64,000 nt of DNA from positions 1-64,000 of the forward strand of contig JAEYBE010000026.1 of assembly GCA_023404495.1 (NCBI GenBank), in the 5' to 3' direction. Under the pieces are notes generated by a model that searched no databases, was not told the DNA's origin, and saw only the letters and a list, made by a program, of their open reading frames with translations. This DNA comes from Actinomycetes bacterium. GTDB taxonomy: Bacteria; Actinomycetota; Thermoleophilia; Solirubrobacterales; JACPNS01. Made by a program: the position numbers and the translations under genes. This document shows positions 22,077 to 30,179 of this stretch, piece after piece (the first letter of the stretch is position 1; each line of letters begins with the position of its first letter).

Positions 22077-24483
22077 CGCCGCAGAAGTCGTCCGGGTCGT
22101 CCGGATCGCTTTCGATGACCGGACGAAACTCGATCGTCGCGGGGCCGATGCGGTGGTTGCGATCGGCTTCGCTCGTGTGATTCTCGGGCTCCACCGCTTC
22201 GACCGGCTCGGGAAACTTTGCGACTACGAGGTCCGGAACAGGGCGAAGCGGTTGCGGCTCAACGGCCTCGGGCGCCTCGGCCGGCTCTGCGCGCTGCTCT
22301 GGTTCAGGAGCATCCTCGCGGCGCAGGAACTGACGACTCCAGGCAAGCTGGGCGGCCTCTTCGGCGGAGGTCTCGGCGCCGGGCACGTCGTACTCGACGG
22401 TCATCTGCGGGTCGAGCGGGATCAGCGGCCGATCCGCCGCATCCGGGCGGACGATCCGCAGTGCCGCGGCCTCAGCTTGAGAATCCTTGGCCGATTCGAC
22501 AGCAGACAGGTGCGAACGAACGTCGCGCGCGATCGGCGTACTCGCCGCCTCGTCGCTCGGCCGCTCGGGGTGGAGAAAGTTCTCGTCCATGATCTCGCGG
22601 AAGTTCTCGCGCTGCTCGTCGGCTCCGACCTCATCGTCGCTGCGGCGCACAGCCGGGCCGCGGCCGGTCGGGACTCCGAACTCTGGGATCGGGAACGCGG
22701 GATCGACTTCGTCGACAGCTGTCGCAGGCGGGGTGATCTGTTCAACGACGGGAGGTGCCGCCGGCACCGCCGGCGCGTCGGCGACCGGCGAGAAGTCGAA
22801 CGTGAAGCCGCTCTCCCCATGGGCGTCGCTCAGCGCGGGTCGTTCGGCGACCGGCCGGCGCTCAGGAGCGGCGTCCCACTCGGGCGCCTCGAGCGCGGGC
22901 GGCTCGAGTTCGGACTCAGGCTGGACGGCGGACTCAGGCTCGGGGCTGACCCGCGGCGCCGGCGCGAGGTCCTCTGCCGGGTGGAGCGTCCAGACGTTGT
23001 CATCTGGCTCTGCGGGTTCGGCGAGCGCCTCGGCGTCCTCACGGGTGTCGATCGCCTTGATCTCGGCGGTGTCGTCAAAAACCGAGTCGAACTCCACGGT
23101 CTGCGTCGGGTCGACCGGTGCCGGTGCGCCGGGGTCTGGCACCGGCTCCAGGTAGACGGGGTCCTCGGCGACGATCTCGTCGCCGGACGGTTCGCCATCG
23201 GCCGCCAGGATCTCGTCGGCGAGGCTCTTCAGGTCGGTCGAGAGATAGCCACACACGAGGTCATGGAGCAGCGCGCGCAGGTGACGCTCAGCGCCGGCGA
23301 TCACATCCAGCGGTGCGAACTTCTCCAAGCGCTTGCGATCGGCGCGCCCGACGCTGCCGTTCACAGCCAGGCGTTCGAGTGCAAAGGCCGCCTCGATCTG
23401 GTCGCGCACGTCCTGGCGCTCGTGGTCCTGCGCGCACAGCGCGGAGATCCGGGCCGGAAGCGCAGCCTTGCCACGATCGTCTTCGGCTTCAAGCAGCGCG
23501 CGCAGCGCCAGCAAAAAGTCAGTCAAGCCGTCGGCCGGCACGGTGCGCTCGAGACCGGTCTCGAATCGCTTGAGCGACCAGGCGATCCGCGTGCGGCGCT
23601 CAACCCGGCGCACGGCGTTGACGAATTGACGCAGTTCTTCCTCATCGCTCGGGCGCAGTTGCCAGGCGTCTTCGCGTGAGCGGCCCGAGAATGGCATCGA
23701 GACCTGGTGCCAAGAGCCCGCGATATCGGCCTGGGCGGTCATGCCCAGCGCAACGCTGCCCGGGCGAAACAGCCGCAGAGCGGTCAGCAGGGCGCGCGCG
23801 GACAGGCGCACTGCAGGCATCGGCGTGGGAGCATCGGACGGCGCCGTGACCGAAATCGAGCAGTAGCTGTCGGCGCCGGCCGAGCTGTCGGAGAAGCGCT
23901 CGGCGCAGGTCGGGTCAAGCTCTTCGGCCGCGATCATCTCGACGCCCGCGCCGAGGTTGATCGAGCCCTCGCTCAAAGCGACGCCATGCACCGGGATGAA
24001 GACCGTGGTCACGAGCCGTTCGGCCAGAGCGACTGACTCAAGCTCGACATAGGCGCGCTCGAAGCGCTCATCCCAATACTCAAAGCGCTCGGCGCTCTCC
24101 CAGACCGCGGAGAGAAACGCCAACACGCCTAGCCGCGCGTGCGTCAGCTCTCCGACGTCGAGCACCGGCTCGTTGCGCACGCGCAAGTAGGCGATCACGC
24201 CACGCGTTCGTGCGAGGTTCTGGGCGGCGTTCTCAAACGTCGCGAGCCGGCGAAGCTGGTCTGCGTGCGAGGCGACGAACTCGGCGGTGAGCGGCCGGTA
24301 GGCGAACATCGTGACCGGCCCGCGTGCACCCGGGGCCTCGCCACCGGGTCCAGACTCCCCGACCTCAAACGGAATCTCGGCGCCGCTCGCAAGCAGGTCT
24401 TCGAGCAGCCGGGAAGCGTCCTCTGTGAGCACGCGCAGGGAGTCATGGAGCATTCGATCGCGCATGCAGGACGGTTTCTGCAC
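22069..24483 (-). CDS. 804-aa protein: possible degenerate ApeA-like HEPN domain plus disordered acidic tail
   Basis: No confident family. Residues 1 to about 310 look globular. Residues about 310-450 are helical and recall ApeA-type HEPN domains: a LLALRALLEAEDD helix, PARISALCAQ, then FALERLAVNGS where a HEPN nuclease would have R-x4-6-H. The His is replaced by Asn, so nuclease activity is doubtful. Residues about 450-804 are Pro/Glu/Ala-rich and disordered, with short recurring motifs (TVEFDSVFDD, TVEYDVPGAE, ATIEFRPVIE, FTFDFSPVAD). Possible starts are at 24483, 24465 and 24453. It overlaps the DUF5946 gene by 8 bp. The HEPN assignment is a tentative pattern match by eye. Confidence 0.55.
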   Translation of the reverse strand: MQKPSCMRDRMLHDSLRVLTEDASRLLEDLLASGAEIPFEVGESGPGGEAPGARGPVTMFAYRPLTAEFVASHADQLRRLATFENAAQNLARTRGVIAYLRVRNEPVLDVGELTHARLGVLAFLSAVWESAERFEYWDERFERAYVELESVALAERLVTTVFIPVHGVALSEGSINLGAGVEMIAAEELDPTCAERFSDSSAGADSYCSISVTAPSDAPTPMPAVRLSARALLTALRLFRPGSVALGMTAQADIAGSWHQVSMPFSGRSREDAWQLRPSDEEELRQFVNAVRRVERRTRIAWSLKRFETGLERTVPADGLTDFLLALRALLEAEDDRGKAALPARISALCAQDHERQDVRDQIEAAFALERLAVNGSVGRADRKRLEKFAPLDVIAGAERHLRALLHDLVCGYLSTDLKSLADEILAADGEPSGDEIVAEDPVYLEPVPDPGAPAPVDPTQTVEFDSVFDDTAEIKAIDTREDAEALAEPAEPDDNVWTLHPAEDLAPAPRVSPEPESAVQPESELEPPALEAPEWDAAPERRPVAERPALSDAHGESGFTFDFSPVADAPAVPAAPPVVEQITPPATAVDEVDPAFPIPEFGVPTGRGPAVRRSDDEVGADEQRENFREIMDENFLHPERPSDEAASTPIARDVRSHLSAVESAKDSQAEAAALRIVRPDAADRPLIPLDPQMTVEYDVPGAETSAEEAAQLAWSRQFLRREDAPEPEQRAEPAEAPEAVEPQPLRPVPDLVVAKFPEPVEAVEPENHTSEADRNHRIGPATIEFRPVIESDPDDPDDFCGGV

Positions 24484-24540
24484 GGCGAGTCGGCATCCTT
24501 CCGGACGCCAGCACGAAGGACTCGGCGCGGTGCTTGCGCG

Positions 24541-24936
24541 CTAAGCGGCGACGGCTTGCTTGGCGCGTGCCCGAGCTGCCTCGCGACCCTCACGGCCGCA
24601 GAGCTCGCCGAGCCACTGCTCGCCATAGCCGCGCATCGCATCGACGATCGGGATCAGCGCCCGGCCCTTCTCGGTCAGCGCGTATTCAACGCGCGGGGGA
24701 ACCTCGGCATAGGTGCGACGCTCGACAATCGCGTTGCTCTCAAGCTCGCGCAGCCGGAGGCTGAGGGTTCGCGGACTGATCCCGTCAAGCGACCGCTCGA
24801 GCTCGCAGAATCGCGAGTCGTGCTCGGCGAGATCGCGGACGATGATCGCCGTCCACTTGCTGCAGAGGATCTCGGCCGTGGCGCAGACGCCGCAGGTGCT
24901 GTTGTCGACAGCGGCGTTGTCGGTCTTTTTGGCCAT
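24541..24936 (-). CDS. HxlR-family winged-helix transcriptional regulator
   Basis: A 131-aa HxlR-type regulator. The family signature is visible: CATAEILCSKWTAIIVRDLA, FCELERSLDGISPRTLSLRL, and the wing YAEVPPRVEYALTEKGRAL. An N-terminal Cys pair (STCGVC) could sense oxidants or aldehydes, as known for HxlR/YodB relatives. The ATG at 24936 is preferred over an upstream one at 24963. A 15-bp palindrome directly upstream is a likely self-operator. The target gene is not evident. Confidence 0.9.
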   Translation of the reverse strand: MAKKTDNAAVDNSTCGVCATAEILCSKWTAIIVRDLAEHDSRFCELERSLDGISPRTLSLRLRELESNAIVERRTYAEVPPRVEYALTEKGRALIPIVDAMRGYGEQWLGELCGREGREAARARAKQAVAA

Positions 24937-24957
24937 ATACAAAGGATAGCGCTGATA

Positions 24958-24972
24958 CTTCACTTAGTGAAG
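24958..24972. promoter_or_regulatory. 15-bp palindrome upstream of HxlR gene
   Basis: CTTCACT-T-AGTGAAG is a perfect palindrome 22 bp before the regulator start, in the spacer between pilT (stop 24985) and the HxlR gene. HxlR proteins bind such dyads, so autoregulation is the simplest reading. Confidence 0.5.
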
Positions 24973-24984
24973 CAGCGCAACGTG

Positions 24985-26223
24985 TCAGGAGCCTGGTGGC
25001 TGCGGGACCGCGCCGCCGCCGTGCACGCCGGCACCGTGCATCGCGTGCGACTGGCCTGGCGCGGTGCTGTTCTCGGCCTCGGCGGCCGCCTTGGCTTCTT
25101 CGCGGGCGCGATCGGCCGCGGCCATCACCTTGTCCATCGATTCGTCGGCGCCGCCGGCGGCGACGGAGAGCTTGAAGTCATTCGGGCTGGTGGCTGCCCG
25201 CATCGCGACGTCCATCGTGATGTTGCCTGCGCGCAGGTGCTTGAGCAGCGCCTGGTCGAAGGTCTGCATCCCGTAGTACTCACCCTCGCCGATCGCCTCT
25301 TCGATCTTCCCGGTCTGCTCTGGGTCCTCGATCATGTCCTTGATACGGCTGGTCGCGACCATCACCTCGACGATCGGCACACGGCCCTTGCCGTCGACCG
25401 TCGGGACGAGGCGCTGGGAGACGATACCCCGGAGCGTTCCGGCGAGCATCGCGCGCACCTGCTTGTTCTGGTGCAGCGGGAAGAAGTCGATGATGCGGTT
25501 GATCGTCTCGGTTGCGTTCAAGGTGTGCAAGGTTGAGAAGACGAGGTGTCCGGTCTCGGCCGAGCTCAGCGCAGTGCGGACGGTCTCCTCGTCGCGCATT
25601 TCGCCGATCAGAATCAGGTCCGGGTCCTGACGCAGGATCCGGCGCAGTGCTGAGCCGAAGGAATCTGTGTCGGAGCCGATCTCGCGCTGCTGGATGATCG
25701 ACTTGTTGTCGCGGTGAAGAAACTCGATCGGGTCTTCGAGCGTGATGATGTGCTTGTGCTCGGTGTCGTTTATCTGCTTGATCATCGCTGCGAGCGTCGT
25801 TGACTTACCGGAGCCGGTGGTGCCGGTCACGAGCACGACTCCTCGCTCTTCCTGGGCAAGCGCCGTGACGGCCGGCGGAAGCATCAGCTCCTGCACGCTC
25901 TTGATCTCCATGCCGATCGCACGCATCACGATCGAGCACGATCCGCGTTGCGTGAAGGCGTTGACGCGGAAGCGCGCCACACCGGGCAGCGGATAGGCGA
26001 AGTCGACCTCGGCGTTCTGCTCGAACTCCTTGAACTTCTCCGGCATGTCGCGCGTGATGTGGCGCAGGACCTCAAGCGAGTCCTCCGGCATCACCTTTTC
26101 GCTGTCCGGGATCGCCGTCAGAACGCCGTTGAGGCGCATCATCGGCGGGGCCGGCACCTTGATGTGCAGGTCCGAACCACCGACTTCGAACATGTGCCTG
26201 AGCGCTGCGTCTACATCGACCAT
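24985..26223 (-). CDS. pilT: PilT-type twitching/retraction ATPase
   Basis: A 412-aa secretion ATPase of the PilT group. The N-terminal domain shows GGSDLHIKVPAPPMMRLNG. The ATPase core has Walker A VLVTGTTGSGKSTTLA, the Asp box ITLEDPIEFLH, Walker B ILIGEMRDEETVRTALSSAE and the His box GHLVFSTLHT. The AIRDPE-like retraction motif is not obvious; the C-terminus is instead extended by an Ala/Glu- and His/Gly-rich tail (HAMHGAGVHGGGAVPQ). PilT disassembles type IV pili. No other pilus genes are in the window. The ATG at 26223 precedes the canonical start of the fold; no clear ribosome site is seen. Confidence 0.9.
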   Translation of the reverse strand: MVDVDAALRHMFEVGGSDLHIKVPAPPMMRLNGVLTAIPDSEKVMPEDSLEVLRHITRDMPEKFKEFEQNAEVDFAYPLPGVARFRVNAFTQRGSCSIVMRAIGMEIKSVQELMLPPAVTALAQEERGVVLVTGTTGSGKSTTLAAMIKQINDTEHKHIITLEDPIEFLHRDNKSIIQQREIGSDTDSFGSALRRILRQDPDLILIGEMRDEETVRTALSSAETGHLVFSTLHTLNATETINRIIDFFPLHQNKQVRAMLAGTLRGIVSQRLVPTVDGKGRVPIVEVMVATSRIKDMIEDPEQTGKIEEAIGEGEYYGMQTFDQALLKHLRAGNITMDVAMRAATSPNDFKLSVAAGGADESMDKVMAAADRAREEAKAAAEAENSTAPGQSHAMHGAGVHGGGAVPQPPGS

Positions 26224-26308
26224 ACGTTCAATCGCTATCGGCACCCTGGACGCGCGCTTTAGCGCATGAAAGGCGTCCAGAACGGCTATGTCGGCGCAAA
26301 CGCGGTCG

Positions 26309-27430
26309 CTAAGCGACTTCGCGCAGGCCCTGCGACCAGCTGAGCTTGCGCAGTTTGCGCAGCGAATGGGTCTCGATGTGCCGCACGCGCTCGCGCGTGA
26401 TGTTGAACACCTTGCCCACCTCGTCCAAGGTCTTTGGCACTTCACCACCGATTCCAAACCGCAGTTCGAGGACGCGGCGTTCGCGGTACGAGAGGTTGGC
26501 GAGCGCGCTGTGGAGGTTCTGCGTGCGCAGCGAGTCGGCCGCCGCGTCGAACGGGTCCGGAGCGTTCTCGTCGGCCACGAATTGTCCGAACTCCGACTCC
26601 TCCTCATCGCCGACAGGCTTCTCCAGCGAGATCGGTGTCTGCGCTAGACGGCGGATGTGCTCGACCTCCTCGACCTTGAGCTCTGTGGCGCGTGCGATCT
26701 CCTCGACGGTCGGTTCGCGACCGAACTCGCTGAGCAACTGGCGCTCGGCGCGCGTGATCTTGTTCAGGCGCTCGACGACGTGCACGGGTATGCGCACGGT
26801 GCGGCCCTTGTCGGCCAGAGCACGCGCGATCGCCTGCCGAATCCACCAGGTCGCGTAGGTGCTGAACTTGAAGCCCTTGCGGTAGTCGAACTTCTCCGAA
26901 GCACGCACCAGTCCGAGCGTGCCCTCCTGGATCAGGTCGAGGAAGCTCAGCCCTTGGTTGCGATAGTTCTTGGCGATCGAGACGACCAGCCGCAGGTTGG
27001 CCTCGACCATCTTGTCCTTGGCGTCCATGTCACCGCGCTCGATGCGCTTGGCCAACTGGACTTCTTCGGCGGCAGTCAGCAGATTGACGCGGCCGATCTC
27101 CTTGAGAAAGAGCTGCAGCGAGTCGGTCGTGGTCGACTCGGCGGCGGGGCTCTCGGCAAGGCGACGCTTGCCTGAGCGCCGAGCGATTGCGGCCGTCCAA
27201 CCAGCCTCGCCGCTGTGCGCCTCATCCATCTCATCGAGCACTTCGATGTCGGCGGCCTCGAGCCAGCCACGGAGGATTTCAGGCTCGACGTTCTCGACGC
27301 CACCGTCGGCCGCGAGCGCCATGGCCTCGCCGAGTGTTGCGACGTTCTTTTGCCGGCAGGTCTCGATCAGCAGTCGGACTTCATCGGACGTCTCGAGAGC
27401 GTCGTCGCCGTGGATTTCAATCACCGACAT
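26309..27430 (-). CDS. rpoD: Primary-type RNA polymerase sigma factor (RpoD/SigA family)
   Basis: A 373-aa sigma-70 factor of group 1 or 2. Region 1.2 is SLQLFLKEIGRVNLLTAAEE; region 2 has SFLDLIQEGTLGLVRASEKF and FKFSTYATWWIRQAIARAL; region 4.2 is TLDEVGKVFNITRERVRHIE. Region 1.1 is short and unlike long actinobacterial SigA proteins, so it could be the housekeeping factor or an HrdB/SigB-like paralogue. AGGAAG stands about 6-11 bp before the ATG at 27430. The start used gives MSVIEIHGDDAL. A perfect palindrome lies 18 bp upstream of the start. Confidence 0.92.
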   Translation of the reverse strand: MSVIEIHGDDALETSDEVRLLIETCRQKNVATLGEAMALAADGGVENVEPEILRGWLEAADIEVLDEMDEAHSGEAGWTAAIARRSGKRRLAESPAAESTTTDSLQLFLKEIGRVNLLTAAEEVQLAKRIERGDMDAKDKMVEANLRLVVSIAKNYRNQGLSFLDLIQEGTLGLVRASEKFDYRKGFKFSTYATWWIRQAIARALADKGRTVRIPVHVVERLNKITRAERQLLSEFGREPTVEEIARATELKVEEVEHIRRLAQTPISLEKPVGDEEESEFGQFVADENAPDPFDAAADSLRTQNLHSALANLSYRERRVLELRFGIGGEVPKTLDEVGKVFNITRERVRHIETHSLRKLRKLSWSQGLREVA

Positions 27431-27447
27431 AGGAGCACTTCCTGACC

Positions 27448-27459
27448 GTTTGTACAAAC
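27448..27459. promoter_or_regulatory. 12-bp palindrome in rpoD leader/promoter
   Basis: GTTTGTACAAAC is a perfect 12-bp palindrome 18 bp upstream of the sigma factor start. The 268-bp spacer from 27431 to 27698 holds this site, a GTGCCGGCAC palindrome at 27513-27522, and presumably divergent promoters for rpoD and the TPP enzyme gene. No RNA gene is recognised there. Confidence 0.35.
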
Positions 27460-27698
27460 CGCCTGCGGACGCGGTATTGGTTGTTCTTCCCCCCAGAGCC
27501 AGCTTGCAAAACGTGCCGGCACCAGACTGCTGCTTGCCGGCCGGCGGTCCTATCGCGTGAACCGCCCGCCTGAAATCCATTCTAAGCAGATCTGGGTGAT
27601 CGGTGGGGGTGATTTTTGAAACTTTGGACGGAAGTACAGCGGTAACTGGACCGCTGTCCAGTTTTGGTTGCCGACCACGCGGTAGTCTGCCCTCTCGG

Positions 27699-29363
27699 AT
27701 GAACGATGGGGTCACATCCGCGGCGCCGCCGGTCAGCGCCGAACACGGGGGCAAGCTTGTCGCACGGCGGCTCGAATCGGCCGGCGTCACGAAGCTCTTC
27801 ACGCTCTCAGGCGGGCACATCTTCTCCGTCTACGACGGCTGCCGCGAGCGCGGTATCGACATCGTCGACGTCCGCCACGAGCAAACCGCGGCGTTCGCCG
27901 CCGAGGGCTGGGCGAAGGCGACGCGCACCCCCGGCGTTTGCGCCCTGACCGCCGGTCCGGGAGTGACCAACGGTATGAGCGCGATCACCGGCGCGTTTGA
28001 GAACGAGTCGCCGATGCTTGTGCTTGGCGGCCGCGCACCGTCGTTCCGCTGGGGCCAGGGCTCATTGCAAGAGATCGACCACGTGCCGTTTATGAAGCCG
28101 GTCACGCGCTTTGCCGAGACGCCGCAGAGCACCGACGCGATCCCAGGGACGATCGACCGCGCGCTGATGGCCGCGTGCGGGACGCCGGGCGGTCCGGCGT
28201 TCGTAGACCTGCCGATGGATCACGTGTTCATGGAGGGCGCCGTATCCGAGGACGAACTCGCGCTCCCCGATCCGCTGGCAGCGTCGGCCGCCGACGGCAA
28301 CCTGATTGATCGCGCGGCCGCTCTGCTCGCCTCGGCCAAGCGGCCGGTGATCATGGCCGGCACCGGCCTGTACTGGGGCCGCGGTGAGGACGAGCTGCGC
28401 GCGAGCTCGGAGCAACTTGGGATCCCTGTTTTCTTGAACGGTCTCGGCCGCGGCTGCCTGCCCGCCGACCACGAGCACTTCTTCAGCCGCGCGCGCGGCA
28501 CCGCGTTGAAGGGCGCCGACGTCGCGTTGGTGATTGGGGCGCAGCTCGATTTCCGCCTTGGATTTGGCGGTTCGTTCGGCGAAGAGACGGAGCTGATCGT
28601 GCTCAACTCCGCGCCGCCGAGCAAGCGCACCGAGCGCGAGATCGCTGTCGAACTGATCGGCGGCATCGCCGCTTCGCTTGCCGCGCTGCGCTCGGGCGGC
28701 GGCGAGTTCACTGATGCCCGCCGCGAGTGGATCGCACAGCTGGCCGCGGTCGAAACGGAGAAGCGCTCTGGCGAAGCCGAGCTGCTGGCGGACTCGCGCG
28801 CGCCGCTCCACCCCGTGCGCGTCTACGCGGAACTCGCACCGATGCTCGACCGTGACGCGACGATCGTCTGCGACGGCGGCGACTTCGTCTCGTATGCCGG
28901 CAAGTACATCGACACCTACGAGCCCGGGCGCTGGATGGATCCCGGCCCGTACGGTTGCCTGGGCACCGGTCCCGGCTACGCGATGGCAGCCGCGCTTGCC
29001 CGGCCGGGCAAGCAGGTCGTGATGATGATGGGCGACGGGGCCTTCGGTTTTGCGGGGATGGACTTCGACTCGCTCGTGCGCCACAACATCCCGGCAGTCG
29101 CCGTGATCGGCAACAACGGAATCTGGGCGCTGGAGAAGCACCCGATGGAGTTCCTCTACGGATATTCGGTTGCCGCCGAGCTCACGCCCGGAACGCGCTA
29201 CGACGAGATCGCGCGCATCCTTGGCGGACACGGCGAACTCGTCGAAAAGCCGGAAGACCTTCGCCCGGCGATGGAGCGGGCGCTTGCCTCAGGCAAGCCG
29301 GCGGTGGTCAACGTGCTAACAGACCCCGAAGTGGTCTACCCGCGCAGCGCGAATCTGGCCTAG
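27699..29363 (+). CDS. Thiamine diphosphate-dependent enzyme (acetolactate synthase-like)
   Basis: A 554-aa TPP enzyme with the three-domain order of acetolactate synthase and related lyases. The N-terminal Pyr domain has GVTKLFTLSGGHIFSVYD, the catalytic Glu in VDVRHEQTAAFAAEG and the GPGVTNGMSAI loop. A central Rossmann domain follows, then the PP domain with GDGAFGFAGMDFDSL and a closing NNGIWALEK. It could make acetolactate or act on another 2-oxo acid or oxalyl-CoA; residues that decide substrate cannot be read by eye. The ATG at 27699 follows a TCGG stretch without a strong Shine-Dalgarno. No regulatory subunit (ilvN) is adjacent, which argues for a non-anabolic role. Confidence 0.8.
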   Translation: MNDGVTSAAPPVSAEHGGKLVARRLESAGVTKLFTLSGGHIFSVYDGCRERGIDIVDVRHEQTAAFAAEGWAKATRTPGVCALTAGPGVTNGMSAITGAFENESPMLVLGGRAPSFRWGQGSLQEIDHVPFMKPVTRFAETPQSTDAIPGTIDRALMAACGTPGGPAFVDLPMDHVFMEGAVSEDELALPDPLAASAADGNLIDRAAALLASAKRPVIMAGTGLYWGRGEDELRASSEQLGIPVFLNGLGRGCLPADHEHFFSRARGTALKGADVALVIGAQLDFRLGFGGSFGEETELIVLNSAPPSKRTEREIAVELIGGIAASLAALRSGGGEFTDARREWIAQLAAVETEKRSGEAELLADSRAPLHPVRVYAELAPMLDRDATIVCDGGDFVSYAGKYIDTYEPGRWMDPGPYGCLGTGPGYAMAAALARPGKQVVMMMGDGAFGFAGMDFDSLVRHNIPAVAVIGNNGIWALEKHPMEFLYGYSVAAELTPGTRYDEIARILGGHGELVEKPEDLRPAMERALASGKPAVVNVLTDPEVVYPRSANLA

Positions 29364-29365
29364 TT

Positions 29366-29977
29366 CTACCGCGCCTCTTCTGCCGCTTTTTGGCGGCAGT
29401 AGCGGTCGAAATACTCGACGTACTCAGCCGCACCACCGAAAGCGCGCAGACCGCGCTCGACATCGACGAAGGTTGATAGGTCGGACGCCAGATACTGCGG
29501 ATGACTCGTGTATCTGAGGATCAGATCGGGCTTCTTTGGGTTTCGGTGCACGTACGCAATTCCCCGCCGAAGAGCGGCTCGATCCGGCAGTCGTCTCAAA
29601 TCAAACGGGCGGACAAATACGGGTCCTCGGTGCCCAGTCAAATGGTTGTACCGCAACGCGTACGCCCTTAGGCAATTGCCGAAGAAGCGGCTGATGGCCT
29701 TGGGATCCTCGCCCTGGCCGATCGTCATGTGCGGGTGATTGTGCATCGTCGCGAAAGAGGTAATCGAGAGGTCGTGAAAGATTTCCGGCCCGGTTTTGCT
29801 CACTGGTGCGCCGGGCAGTCGGCGCCTGACGGTGTCGAGCCAGGCGGCCTTCAGCTCATCCGTCGCGAACGGAGCAAGGCCTTCGACCGCATGCGAAAAC
29901 ACGTGGTAGTCGGCACTCGGACGAAGTTGCCTCAGTTCAGCGAGAGTCGCTCGTCGCGGGAGGAATCGTTTGCTCAC
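29366..29977 (-). mobile_element. Y1/RAYT-like (IS200-type) transposase gene
   Basis: A 203-aa Y1_Tnp-domain protein starting with GTG at 29977. The HUH metal motif appears as TMHNHPHMTIG. The following region (CLRAYALRYNHLTGHRGPVF and RGIAYVHRNPKKPDL) is the standard signature of REP-associated tyrosine transposases, with the likely catalytic Tyr in LRYNHL. The central U residue of HUH is Pro here, which is unusual and may weaken catalysis. There are no flanking target duplications or IS ends, so it looks like a single resident domesticated gene. Directly upstream lies the alternating 7-mer array at 30042-30173, a possible substrate. It ends 3 bp from the convergent TPP enzyme gene. Confidence 0.82.
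29380..29399 (+). terminator. Hairpin with T5 loop after TPP enzyme gene
   Basis: CTGCCGC (29380-29386) pairs with GCGGCAG (29393-29399) around a T-rich loop, 17 bp after the TPP gene stop and inside the 3' end of the transposase gene. It is probably a terminator. Confidence 0.4.
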
Positions 29978-30041
29978 ACCCCGTTAATGGTTGAACCCCG
30001 CTCCGTTTACCCCCCAACGAAGAAATATTTCTGCCCGGAGC

Positions 30042-30173
30042 GGGCTTCCTCAGAGAAAACGTGAGGAAGCCACCCACTTCCTCATCGCCGCACTGAGGAA
30101 CCCCCGGGCTTCCTCAGCGGATCCTTGAGGAAGCCCATGAGTTCCTCGTGAAAATATTGAGGAAGCCCGTTGG
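30042..30173. repeat. Array of eight alternating-orientation 7-mers with constant 9-bp spacers
   Basis: TTCCTCA and its reverse complement TGAGGAA alternate eight times at an exact 16-bp period: 30046, 30062, 30078, 30094, 30110, 30126, 30142 and 30158. Seven of eight are perfect (30142 reads TTCCTCG). All spacers are 9 bp and differ in sequence. Units 1 and 3 extend to 10- and 11-bp stems (GGGCTTCCTCA/TGAGGAAGCC). This gives four 32-bp units, each able to fold as a hairpin with a 9-nt loop. The array fills the space between the DUF7144-type gene stop (30180) and the transposase start (29977). It resembles a compact REP/BIME-like element more than a CRISPR. An overlapping GCCCG/CGGGC hairpin at 30033-30045 precedes it. 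Confidence 0.85.
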
Positions 30174-30179
30174 CGGGTC

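Noticed and set aside
22006..23679. Plus-strand open frame opposite the 804-aa gene
   Set aside because: The minus-strand protein has a globular N-terminus and plausible start; the plus frame has no recognisable domain.
30042..30173. CRISPR array
   Set aside because: The repeats are only 7 bp, alternate in orientation and have 9-bp spacers; no cas genes are in the window.
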